A stretch of 31,343 nt of DNA from the NCBI GenBank assembly GCA_900545175.1, contig UQYF01000035.1, forward strand, positions 1-31,343, read 5' to 3'. The notes beneath the pieces are model-generated. The model was not told the DNA's origin, ran no database searches, and saw only the letters and a list, made by a program, of their open reading frames with translations. Both the position numbers and the translations under genes were made by a program. The stretch comes from an uncultured Eubacteriales bacterium (GTDB lineage: Bacteria > Bacillota > Clostridia > Lachnospirales > Lachnospiraceae). The first letter of the stretch is position 1. Every line of letters begins with the position of its first letter. Positions 24,793-31,343 of the stretch are shown one piece after another.

Positions 24793-24837
24793 AGCTTAAA
24801 ATAACACCTAAATGCAGACATAGTCAAACAGACAACA

Positions 24838-24893
24838 AAAAAGGACAATATCATTCAAAAAAGATAATTTAATCTGAATGATATTGTCCTTTT
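24838..24893. terminator. Bidirectional terminator between the two carB genes
   Basis: A perfect 15-bp stem (24843-24857 with 24875-24889; arm GGACAATATCATTCA) is followed by TTTT on the + strand and preceded by six A, giving TTTTTT on the - strand. It can stop both convergent carB transcripts. Confidence 0.85.
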
Positions 24894-24907
24894 AATGTTA
24901 TGATGTT

Positions 24908-25012
24908 TTGGGGTCAAAAGGTATTTTGCCCCCAATGATACCGGATTGCTTCGTGCTTTGCACTTTCGCAATCCTCAAAAACATTCATAATTCGCTCATT
25001 TTTCTATGAAAA
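24908..25012. repeat. Multi-hairpin REP-like intergenic element
   Basis: Three hairpins occur in a row. The first is TTGGGGTCAAAA (24908-24919) with TTTTGCCCCCAA (24924-24935). The second is GGATTGC (24943-24949) with GCAATCC (24968-24974), enclosing GTGC/GCAC at 24953-24963. The third is a short TTTTC/GAAAA stem near 24999-25011. The arrangement is more than a terminator needs and resembles dispersed repeats of this bacterial group. The AGGGTGTCAAAA-like core recalls the ends of the foldback element at 6389-6692. Only one copy is in this window. Confidence 0.55.
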
Positions 25013-25020
25013 ATAGCTAC

Positions 25021-28000
25021 TTATCTGTTTCCGATAGTCGCAATGTCTATAGGAGTCATGTGCTGCTTGTCCTGAACCTCAAGGCTTGTGATGAGCGCAT
25101 GAGCCGTATCAAGAGAAGTGAGAACATTGACACCTGTCTCAATTGCATGACGGCGGATTAAGAAGCCGTCACCGCTGTGCTCAATACCGTTAGACGGGCT
25201 GTCTATTACAAGGTCGATCTTGTGCTCAAGAATGAGGTCGAGAAGTGTCGGAGCCTCCTGCTCAAGCTTGTTGACCTTGATGGCGTTTACGCCTCTATCG
25301 TTCAGATACTTGGCTGTTCCGAGAGTTGCATATATCTTGTAGCCGAGCTTCTCAAAGCGCTGTGCTATGTCAACAACATCCGGCTTATCCTCATCCTTGA
25401 CGGTAATGATAATCTGCTTGTGCTTCGGAAGATTAACCCCCGCACCCTGGAATGCCTTGTAAAGAGCCTCATTGAACTGCTTAGCAATACCAAGACACTC
25501 ACCTGTGGACTTCATCTCAGGTCCGAGGCTTATGTCAGCGCCTCTGATTTTTTCAAATGAGAATACAGGCATCTTTATTGCGATGTAATCTGCCTTAGCC
25601 TGAAGTCCCGGTGTGTAACCCATGCTCTTTATTGTGTGACCTGTTATGACGCGGGTTGCGAGCTTAACAATAGGAATTCCCGTAACCTTGCTGATATACG
25701 GAACAGTTCTTGATGAACGAGGGTTTACCTCGATTACATACACATCATCATGGCTTACGATAAACTGGATATTGATAAGTCCCTTTACATGAAGGGCTCT
25801 TGCAAGCTTACCTGTGTAATCCTCAAGCGTTGCGATAACCTTGTCGTTAAGGCTCTGTGCAGGATATACCGAAATTGAGTCTCCTGAGTGGATACCCGCT
25901 CTCTCAATATGCTCCATTATACCCGGAATAAGAATGTCCTCGCCATCACATACGGCATCGACCTCTATTTCCTTTCCGACAATATACTTATCTACAAGTA
26001 CAGGATGCTCCTGGACCTGTCTGTTGATGATATTCATAAACTCAACCACATCATCATCCGATACCGCAATCTGCATTCCCTGTCCGCCAAGTACATATGA
26101 AGGTCTTACAAGTACAGGATAGCCAAGCTCATGAGCAGCATTTAATGCCTCATCAACCGTGAATACTGTGTGTCCCTTCGGTCTTGGAATAGCACACTTT
26201 TCAAGAATCTCATCAAAAAGCTCTCTGTCCTCGGCAGCGTCAACATCCTCTGCACTTGTTCCGAGAATAGGAACTCCCATCTCCATAAGGCTCTTGGTAA
26301 GCTTAATCGCCGTCTGTCCACCGAACTGAACAACCGCTCCGTCCGGCTTCTCCAGCTCAACGATATTCTCAACATCCTCCGGTGTAAGCGGCTCAAAGTA
26401 AAGCTTGTCCGCAATATCAAAGTCTGTACTTACAGTCTCAGGGTTGTTATTTACAATGATTGTCTCATAGCCTTCCTGCTTGAATGCCCATGTGCTGTGA
26501 ACCGAGCAGTAATCAAATTCGATACCCTGACCGATTCTGATAGGCCCTGAACCAAGTACAAGAACCTTCTTCTCTGGCTGTGTCTTTATAACCTCATTCT
26601 CACTCTTAAAGCATGAATAATAGTAAGGTGTCGTCGCCTCGAACTCTGCCGCACAGGTATCAACCATCTTGAATGCCGCATGGATGCCATACTCATTTCT
26701 GAGTGCCTTGATATCTTTTGCGGTCTTTCCGGTAAGCTTTGCGATTACATTGTCAGGGAACTCTATTCTCTTAGCCTCTAAAAGAAGCTCCTTGGTAAGC
26801 GACTGTGTCTTAAGGGCATTCTCCATCTCAACAAGAATTGCAATCTTATCTATAAACCATACATCAATCTTGGTGATATCATGAATTGTCTCGTAGGTAA
26901 CTCCTCTTCTTATCGCCTCAGCAATAACGTAGATTCTTCTGTCATCTACTCTGTTTAACATCTCGGTAATCTCTTCGTCTGAATATCCGGAATAATCCTC
27001 ATTCATAAGGCAGTCCACATGCTGCTCAAGTGAACGTATAGCCTTCATGAGTGCTCCCTCGAAGTTCGTACAGATGCTCATTACCTCACCGGTTGCCTTC
27101 ATCTGCGTAGTGAGCTTTCTTGAAGCGTGGATAAATTTATCAAAAGGAAGTCTCGGGATCTTGACTACACAGTAATCAAGTGCAGGCTCGAAGCTTGCGT
27201 AGGTCTTTCCGGTGATGGCGTTCTTAATCTCATCAAGTGTATAGCCGAGTGCAATCTTTGCAGCAACCTTGGCGATAGGATAACCTGTTGCCTTGGATGC
27301 AAGTGCGGATGAACGGCTTACTCTTGGATTAACCTCGATTACACAGTACTCAAAGCTTGTAGGATGAAGTGCGAACTGAACATTACATCCACCTGTAATC
27401 TGAAGCTCATTTATAATGTTGAGCGCAGATGAACGGAGCATCTGGTACTCTTTATCTGAAAGCGTCTGGCTAGGTGCGACAACGATACTGTCTCCGGTGT
27501 GTACTCCGACAGGGTCTAAGTTCTCCATGTTACATACCGTGATGCAGTTGCCGGCGCCATCACGCATAACCTCGTACTCGATTTCCTTCCAGCCTGCGAT
27601 ACATCTCTCTACAAGCACCTGACCTACTCTTGAAAGACGGAGACCGTTAGAGAGAATCTCGACTAACTCCTCCTCATTCTTGGCGATACCGCCGCCGCTT
27701 CCTCCGAGTGTGTAAGCAGGACGAAGAACAACCGGATAACCGATTTTATTCGTAAATTCAATACCGTCCTCAACATTCTCAACAACAAGTGAAGGTGCAC
27801 AAGGCTCACCAATCTTCTCCATTGTAGTCTTGAATTCAAGTCTGTCCTCAGCCTTCTTGATTGTGAGTGCTGTTGTACCGATGAGCTTTACATTGTGCTC
27901 CTCAAGGAAGCCTGTCTCTGCAATCTCCATCGCAAGGTTAAGACCAGCCTGACCTCCGAGTGTAGGAAGAATGCTGTCCGGCTTCTCCTTTATGATAATC

Positions 28001-28227
28001 TGCTCGAGAGACTTGATTGTGAGAGGCTCGATATATACCTCATCAGCGATATCCTTATCTGTCATAATCGTAGCCGGGTTGGAGTTTACAAGTACTACCT
28101 CAATGCCCTCCTCCTTGAGAGAACGGCATGCCTGTGTTCCCGCATAGTCAAACTCGGCTGCCTGTCCGATTACAATAGGACCCGAACCGATAACCAATAC
28201 TTTTTTAATATCCTTATTCTTAGGCAT
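25021..28227 (-). CDS. carB: Carbamoyl-phosphate synthase large subunit, carAB operon copy
   Basis: A full-length (1068 residues) large subunit. Both ATP-grasp halves are intact: VIGSGPIVIGQAAEFDYAG, GVHTGDSIVVAPSQTL and EVNPRVSRSSALASKATG; then VLGSGPIRIGQGIEFDYC and EVNPRSSRTVPYISKVTG. The C-terminal effector domain departs from the nucleotide-regulated pattern: where the orphan copy has YEGRPNILDAI this one has LEQEAPTLLDLI, followed by SGDGFLIRRHAIETGVNVLTSLDTAHAL. This resembles Bacillus-type CarB tails. It starts with an ATG sharing one base with the carA stop (TAATG), so CarA and CarB are translationally coupled. With ARG-box-like operators before carA, arginine supply is the likely role. 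It is clearly paralogous to the orphan copy but diverged. Confidence 0.96.
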   Translation of the reverse strand: MPKNKDIKKVLVIGSGPIVIGQAAEFDYAGTQACRSLKEEGIEVVLVNSNPATIMTDKDIADEVYIEPLTIKSLEQIIIKEKPDSILPTLGGQAGLNLAMEIAETGFLEEHNVKLIGTTALTIKKAEDRLEFKTTMEKIGEPCAPSLVVENVEDGIEFTNKIGYPVVLRPAYTLGGSGGGIAKNEEELVEILSNGLRLSRVGQVLVERCIAGWKEIEYEVMRDGAGNCITVCNMENLDPVGVHTGDSIVVAPSQTLSDKEYQMLRSSALNIINELQITGGCNVQFALHPTSFEYCVIEVNPRVSRSSALASKATGYPIAKVAAKIALGYTLDEIKNAITGKTYASFEPALDYCVVKIPRLPFDKFIHASRKLTTQMKATGEVMSICTNFEGALMKAIRSLEQHVDCLMNEDYSGYSDEEITEMLNRVDDRRIYVIAEAIRRGVTYETIHDITKIDVWFIDKIAILVEMENALKTQSLTKELLLEAKRIEFPDNVIAKLTGKTAKDIKALRNEYGIHAAFKMVDTCAAEFEATTPYYYSCFKSENEVIKTQPEKKVLVLGSGPIRIGQGIEFDYCSVHSTWAFKQEGYETIIVNNNPETVSTDFDIADKLYFEPLTPEDVENIVELEKPDGAVVQFGGQTAIKLTKSLMEMGVPILGTSAEDVDAAEDRELFDEILEKCAIPRPKGHTVFTVDEALNAAHELGYPVLVRPSYVLGGQGMQIAVSDDDVVEFMNIINRQVQEHPVLVDKYIVGKEIEVDAVCDGEDILIPGIMEHIERAGIHSGDSISVYPAQSLNDKVIATLEDYTGKLARALHVKGLINIQFIVSHDDVYVIEVNPRSSRTVPYISKVTGIPIVKLATRVITGHTIKSMGYTPGLQAKADYIAIKMPVFSFEKIRGADISLGPEMKSTGECLGIAKQFNEALYKAFQGAGVNLPKHKQIIITVKDEDKPDVVDIAQRFEKLGYKIYATLGTAKYLNDRGVNAIKVNKLEQEAPTLLDLILEHKIDLVIDSPSNGIEHSGDGFLIRRHAIETGVNVLTSLDTAHALITSLEVQDKQHMTPIDIATIGNR

Positions 28228-29300
28228 TATCTTGCACCTCCCATCATCTCTATAAATCTGTCAAAAAGAAATCCTGTATCAAGAGGACCTGCACATGCCT
28301 CCGGATGGAACTGGACTGTATACACATTCTTCTTAATATATGAAAGTCCTTCGTTCGTACCGTCATTTACATTGCAGAAGCTCGGAACCGCAAGGTCAGC
28401 GGAAATCGTCTTTTCATCGACAACATATCCGTGGTTCTGGCTGGAAATGTATACCTTTCCAGTCTTTAAATCCTTAACCGGATGATTTGCTCCTCTGTGT
28501 CCGTACTTCATCTTATGTGTATCCGCTCCTGTCGCAAGTGCCATGAGCTGATGTCCGAGACAGATTGCAAAAATAGGAACTCCGGACTCATAGAGCTTAC
28601 GAACCTCATCGATTATTGTTCCACAGTCCTTCGGGTCTCCGGGACCGTTCGATAACATGATTCCGTCAGGATTGTCGGCTAGTATCTCTTGTGCCGTGGT
28701 TCTCGCAGGATATACCGTAACCTTGCAGTCTCTCTTATTAAGGCTTCTTGCAATATTTCTCTTAGCACCAAAATCCATAAGTGCAACCTTATAACCATCT
28801 CCGTCAAGCACATACTTCTCGGCACAGGTGACCTTGTCGACAACATTTCCCGTGCGGTATTCCTTAATCTTAGGAATAATCTCATCAAGCTTATAATTTT
28901 CATTTGTGGTTATCATGCCGTTCATGGTACCCTTTTCACGGAGGATTTTAGTAAGAGCTCTGGTATCAATACCTGAAATACCGGGGATATCATTAACTTC
29001 AAGGAAATTCTGGATGGTATCTTCACTTCTGAAATTACTAGGGATTCTCGATAACTCCCGGACAATAAAACCGTCCGGCCATGGTCTCCCGGACTCCATA
29101 TCTGCATGACATATTCCATAATTACCAATAAGAGGATATGTCATTACTACCGCCTGTCCGGCATAAGAAGGGTCAGTCAGCACCTCCAAATATCCGGTCA
29201 TTGAGGTATTAAAAACTATCTCGCTGATGACTTCTCTCGCAGAACCGATACTGGTTCCCTCAAATACATTTCCGTCCTCAAGAATCAGAAAAGCTTTCAT
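28227..29300 (-). CDS. carA: Carbamoyl-phosphate synthase small subunit (glutaminase)
   Basis: A 357-residue subunit that hydrolyses glutamine and passes ammonia through the complex to CarB. The N-terminal CPSase domain (about 1-150) starts MKAFLILEDGNVFEG and includes FNTSMTGYLEVLTDPSYAGQ. The class I glutamine amidotransferase domain (about 170-357) has the nucleophile Cys in FAICLGHQLMALA, and the His and Glu in VQFHPEACAGP. The start chosen is ATG at 29300 after GGTGG; an in-frame ATG at 29324 has no ribosome site before it. It overlaps carB by one base. Its leader holds two ARG-box-like sites and a 7-bp hairpin with a GAAA loop (29349-29366). Confidence 0.95.
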   Translation of the reverse strand: MKAFLILEDGNVFEGTSIGSAREVISEIVFNTSMTGYLEVLTDPSYAGQAVVMTYPLIGNYGICHADMESGRPWPDGFIVRELSRIPSNFRSEDTIQNFLEVNDIPGISGIDTRALTKILREKGTMNGMITTNENYKLDEIIPKIKEYRTGNVVDKVTCAEKYVLDGDGYKVALMDFGAKRNIARSLNKRDCKVTVYPARTTAQEILADNPDGIMLSNGPGDPKDCGTIIDEVRKLYESGVPIFAICLGHQLMALATGADTHKMKYGHRGANHPVKDLKTGKVYISSQNHGYVVDEKTISADLAVPSFCNVNDGTNEGLSYIKKNVYTVQFHPEACAGPLDTGFLFDRFIEMMGGAR

Positions 29301-29361
29301 TATACCACCATTAATCCTTTCCATCTGTACTTTAAGCTGTTTCTAAGCATGCAGATTTCTC

Positions 29362-29376
29362 TGCATAAAAATTCAG
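29362..29376. promoter_or_regulatory. ARG-box-like operator 1 upstream of carA
   Basis: TGCATAAAAATTCAG differs at two of 15 positions from the ARG-box core TGAATAAAAATTCAA bound by ArgR/AhrC arginine repressors. It lies 62 bp upstream of the carA start and overlaps one arm of the GAAA-loop hairpin at 29349-29366. Operator assignment is from pattern recall, not a scored search. Confidence 0.6.
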
Positions 29377-29402
29377 CAATAATGTATATTTAGCGTATTA
29401 CC

Positions 29403-29417
29403 TGTATAAAAATGCAT
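29403..29417. promoter_or_regulatory. ARG-box-like operator 2 upstream of carA
   Basis: TGTATAAAAATGCAT matches 12 of 15 positions of the ARG-box core, in the same orientation as box 1. Its centre is 41 bp from that of box 1, about four helical turns, so a repressor hexamer could bind both on one DNA face. No clear carA promoter hexamers could be fixed around the boxes. Confidence 0.55.
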
Positions 29418-29435
29418 TATTCCCTAAATTTTCTC

Positions 29436-29498
29436 AAAAAAAAAGACAGCTATACGGAGGTCATATCCTTACTGTCCGGATATCTCCTTGTGTCTTTT
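29436..29498 (-). terminator. Terminator between the GNAT unit and carA
   Basis: GACA, GGAG and ATATCC (29445-29468) pair with GGATAT, CTCC and TGTC (29478-29494), giving 14 base pairs with small internal loops. On the - strand nine T follow (29444-29436); on the + strand TTTTCT follows. It lies 18 bp after the truncated hydrolase frame and most simply ends that unit. It is also in the position of a carA attenuator, but no competing antiterminator or PyrR-type loop was seen. The 317-bp gap (29325-29641) otherwise holds the ARG-box-like sites and the hydrolase remnant. Confidence 0.8.
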
Positions 29499-29516
29499 CT
29501 CTAAGTTGACAAAAGT

Positions 29517-29642
29517 TTACCACAAAGTCATGCGCATTGCAAGCACAAAATTAAAAACCTTGCGAAACTTATCCGATGCCTCAATGACCTTGTCCCTGCT
29601 ATGTACGGTCTGACCTAGACCATGTATGTATATTCTCTTCAT
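29517..29642 (-). pseudogene. Remnant of an alpha/beta hydrolase (N-terminal 41 codons)
   Basis: The frame starts with an ATG sharing its A with the GNAT stop (TGATG) and encodes MKRIYIHGLGQTVHSRDKVI, then about 20 unrelated residues and a stop. The opening matches the first strand and oxyanion loop (HGLGQ) of small clostridial alpha/beta hydrolases, whose full length is above 200 residues. No catalytic Ser or His region follows. It looks like the 5' end of a gene that was coupled to the GNAT gene and then deleted. Confidence 0.55.
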
Positions 29643-30115
29643 CACACTTCCCATTCCACGTCTGTGATTTCTCTTTTAAGCTCAACTATGTACTCCGTTG
29701 TCCCTTCCTCGAATTTTCTTGCACCCGTCTGTATAAAGCCGTGCCTGTTGTAGAACGCTATTGCCCTTGTATTTTTCTCAAGTGCCCAAAGTAAATCCGC
29801 ATTCAGCTTCTCGACGGCATATTTTATCAGCTTATCCCCTATTTTCTGATTCTGAAAGCACACATCCACATACAGCTTGCAGATTTCCGTGCCCTCCTTC
29901 TGCATAAAGCCCTTCACCACGCCGTCATCATAGACATAGATGCTGTCCAGTATCTCTTCCCTGCCAAAATAATTATTCACAAGCGGAACCACCTGCATCT
30001 CACCGAATGAATATTTCTCATCCTTAAATATGGGAAAATAATTAATTCTGTTATTGAACACATAAATCTCGGCAATCCTTGATAAATCGCCCGACTCAGC
30101 TTTTCTTATACTCAT
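29642..30115 (-). CDS. GNAT family N-acetyltransferase
   Basis: A 157-residue acetyltransferase of the Gcn5-related fold. The acetyl-CoA loop is FQNQKIGDKLIKYAVEKLNA, where QNQKIG replaces the more usual Q/RxxGxG (a Lys in place of the first Gly). The family's closing motif is NTRAIAFYNRHGFIQTGARK. It starts with ATG at 30115 after CAGGAGGG. It lies 34 bp after the SnoaL-like gene in the same direction, and its stop overlaps the hydrolase remnant. Acceptor unknown. Confidence 0.87.
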   Translation of the reverse strand: MSIRKAESGDLSRIAEIYVFNNRINYFPIFKDEKYSFGEMQVVPLVNNYFGREEILDSIYVYDDGVVKGFMQKEGTEICKLYVDVCFQNQKIGDKLIKYAVEKLNADLLWALEKNTRAIAFYNRHGFIQTGARKFEEGTTEYIVELKREITDVEWEV

Positions 30116-30149
30116 AAAGCCCTCCTGAAAGAATTAGTATCGCACATTA

Positions 30150-30593
30150 TCAAAGTATCGGCTTTCCGATATTCATATTTATACCCCTGCATACTGCAAG
30201 CATAGCTTGCAGTACTGCCACCAATAAGTTGTTTGAAAGTTTCACTTTCAAACTTTTTCTCCATTCCGGAGCTTCCCCATCTTCCGCCCAATACTCATCA
30301 ATGGATTTTATTTTTGAATTCTCAAGCTTAAAAAATGATGTGACGTGAAGTGACCAGTTTCTGTCCTTCGGATACACATGAGCTGCCGTGACAATCATGT
30401 CTCCGGCTTTCTCCGTTCTCTCCAGCTCTCCTGTCCACTCACCCGGGTATTCACAGTTTGCCCGTATGTATTCATTCACATTGAAATGTTCGTTGGTGCA
30501 ATGCCAATTCACATATGCATCCTCACAAAAAAACTCCCGAAGCCTGTCAGCATCCTGCTCAAGAACATATCTCCAAAATTCAGTGACATCCAT
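30150..30593 (-). CDS. SnoaL-like / NTF2-fold protein carrying an inserted repeat peptide
   Basis: A 147-residue protein of the nuclear transport factor 2 / SnoaL-like fold, a small cone-shaped barrel that binds or converts a small molecule. DVTEFWRYVLEQDADRLREF is the first helix, and IKSIDEYWAEDGEAPEWRKS is the typical closing strand. It then departs from the family: the 83-bp repeat at 30173-30255 is translated in frame as KVKLSNNLLVAVLQAMLAVC and a few more residues, before the final NIGKPIL. From memory, relatives end shortly after EAPEWR with an IGKPI-like tail, so the repeat seems to split that tail. The insert is hydrophobic and may affect folding. ATG at 30593 follows GGGAGA. Confidence 0.8.
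   Translation of the reverse strand: MDVTEFWRYVLEQDADRLREFFCEDAYVNWHCTNEHFNVNEYIRANCEYPGEWTGELERTEKAGDMIVTAAHVYPKDRNWSLHVTSFFKLENSKIKSIDEYWAEDGEAPEWRKSLKVKLSNNLLVAVLQAMLAVCRGINMNIGKPIL
30173..30255. repeat. 83-bp coding palindromic repeat, copy 2
   Basis: This is identical over 83 bp to 14749-14831, in the same orientation, and read in the same frame by the host gene on the - strand. Here it lies within the last codons of the SnoaL-like gene. Its terminal AGGGG-N7-ATG would here start only an 8-residue frame. Confidence 0.9.
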
Positions 30594-30642
30594 CTTTTTC
30601 TCCCAACATTATATAAAATAATTAAGCTTGTCCTTCTGTGCA

Positions 30643-31053
30643 TCAAGGCTGTATCCTTCTACCTGCATGGAAGCTGATACTCATGTATTCTTTTAATCTC
30701 TGTGTCGCCCACTGCCTGAATCTTGTTGCAATCACTGATTTAATGCGGTATCCAAGAGAGATAATCATATCAAGATTATAATGAGGAATCTGCCTTGTCA
30801 CCTCACGATTTCCTTCTTTTCGAACCTGTCGGAAATTTCGACAGGTTGAAATTTCATCTAATTCACTCTCCTCATAAATATGCTTAATATGCTCTACTAC
30901 ATTTGTTCGAGAAGTTTGGAATAATTCTGACATCTGCTGTTGTGTCAGCCATACTGTATCATCTTCTATTTTAACTTCTATATTTGTCTGCCCATTCTCT
31001 GTCTGATATATGAGAATTTCTCCACATTCACCTGTTCCAATTTTGTCTGACAT
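30643..31053 (-). pseudogene. Truncated RhuM-like protein (N-terminal part)
   Basis: A 136-residue frame matching the N-terminal part of the virulence RhuM family. Recognisable are EILIYQTENGQTNIEVKIED, VWLTQQQMSELFQTSRTNVV, HIKHIYEESELDE and HYNLDMIISLGYRIKS. Full members are about 330 residues. Here the frame leaves the family after RFRQWATQRLKEY and stops 13 residues later, so the C-terminal half is gone. The start chosen is ATG at 31053 after GGAG; an ATG at 31071 is possible. RhuM genes often travel with accessory or defence DNA; their function is unclear. A 6-bp inverted repeat (GTGAAC/GTTCAC, 31091-31108) lies upstream. Confidence 0.72.
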
Positions 31054-31258
31054 ATCGCCGCTCCAATCCATTACTTCTGAGTTATATAATGTGAACGCAT
31101 GAGTTCACTATTGTCCCAACAAAATTTTATCATCCTTCCAACCGCTGTTCAACCAAAACTTTTTCCATTATACAATGCAAAATAAAAGAGACTTCACTCA
31201 CCATGAAAAGGGCAAATAAAAAGGTACAGAATCTTTTGACGTATACTCGCAAACCAAG

Positions 31259-31283
31259 CTGTCACTCATTGCCCGAGTGACAG
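31259..31283. repeat. Perfect 9-bp inverted repeat near the window end
   Basis: CTGTCACTC (31259-31267) and GAGTGACAG (31275-31283) are separated by 7 nt. No T-run follows on either strand. The surrounding 31109-31343 holds no gene I can support; two short - strand frames run off the window edge. Confidence 0.55.
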
Positions 31284-31343
31284 ATTGGTTACTTGCTATC
31301 CCTGATACCTTATTCTTTCTACCAGCGTTTCCTTTTTCAGATT

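Noticed and set aside
29436..29498. PyrR-dependent attenuator of carA
   Set aside because: The terminator fits, but no PyrR binding loop consensus or antiterminator pairing was found. It sits directly after the GNAT/hydrolase unit, and the ARG-box-like sites offer a simpler control.
31198..31343. Partial - strand genes running off the right end
   Set aside because: Two short frames are open to the edge (stops at 31198 and 31296), but neither translation is recognisable and they conflict with each other.

Overview
The window looks like a chromosomal segment of a low-to-moderate GC Firmicute of the class Clostridia, most plausibly Lachnospiraceae. The basis is the gene content (MarR plus heterodimeric ABC exporter, MATE pairs, WYL and GyrI-like small-ligand genes, carAB next to a second carB), Shine-Dalgarno sites of the GGAGG type, frequent TTG/GTG starts and many small palindromic intergenic repeats. 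No rRNA, tRNA, CRISPR array, phage or complete insertion sequence is seen. Species is not assigned.

Layout. (1) 130-4354, + strand: a MarR-type repressor with a near-consensus promoter and a twin-palindrome operator, overlapping the two subunits of a heterodimeric ABC multidrug exporter. (2) 4368-6692: a 31-nt palindromic repeat family beside the promoter of a 597-aa Xaa-Pro aminopeptidase, then a 304-bp foldback (MITE-like) element. (3) 6723-12235: a phosphopantetheinyl transferase converging on argS and two MATE exporters. (4) 12464-18304: an AraC regulator on the + strand, then on the - strand a run of small stress or modification genes (nitrilase-fold hydrolase, a hypothetical gene, two GNAT acetyltransferases, GyrI-like protein, DUF3795-YjbR fusion, WYL regulator). 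(5) 18500-20945, - strand: a nucleotidase, a Fic remnant and a tandem double-HAD phosphatase. (6) 21571-29300: two complete carbamoyl-phosphate synthase large subunits facing each other tail to tail, one orphan and one in a carAB operon behind two ARG-box-like operators. (7) 29436-31343: GNAT and SnoaL-like genes among decayed gene fragments.

How the genes work together. The MarR gene and the ABC pair form an autoregulated export module. The two CarB copies have different C-terminal allosteric domains and different upstream regions, which suggests separate arginine and pyrimidine supply. carAB has the arginine-type operators; the orphan CarB keeps the canonical effector-domain signature but has no glutaminase subunit here.

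The most unusual structure is an identical 83-bp palindromic repeat at two places 15.4 kb apart. It is read in the same frame both times. It adds about 25 residues near the C-terminus of a SnoaL-like protein, and supplies a start site or N-terminal extension to a hypothetical protein. This resembles a protein-coding invasive palindromic element. Several genes are remnants (Fic, RhuM, an alpha/beta-hydrolase N-terminus, a duplicated C-terminal tail), so parts of the window are decaying accessory DNA.
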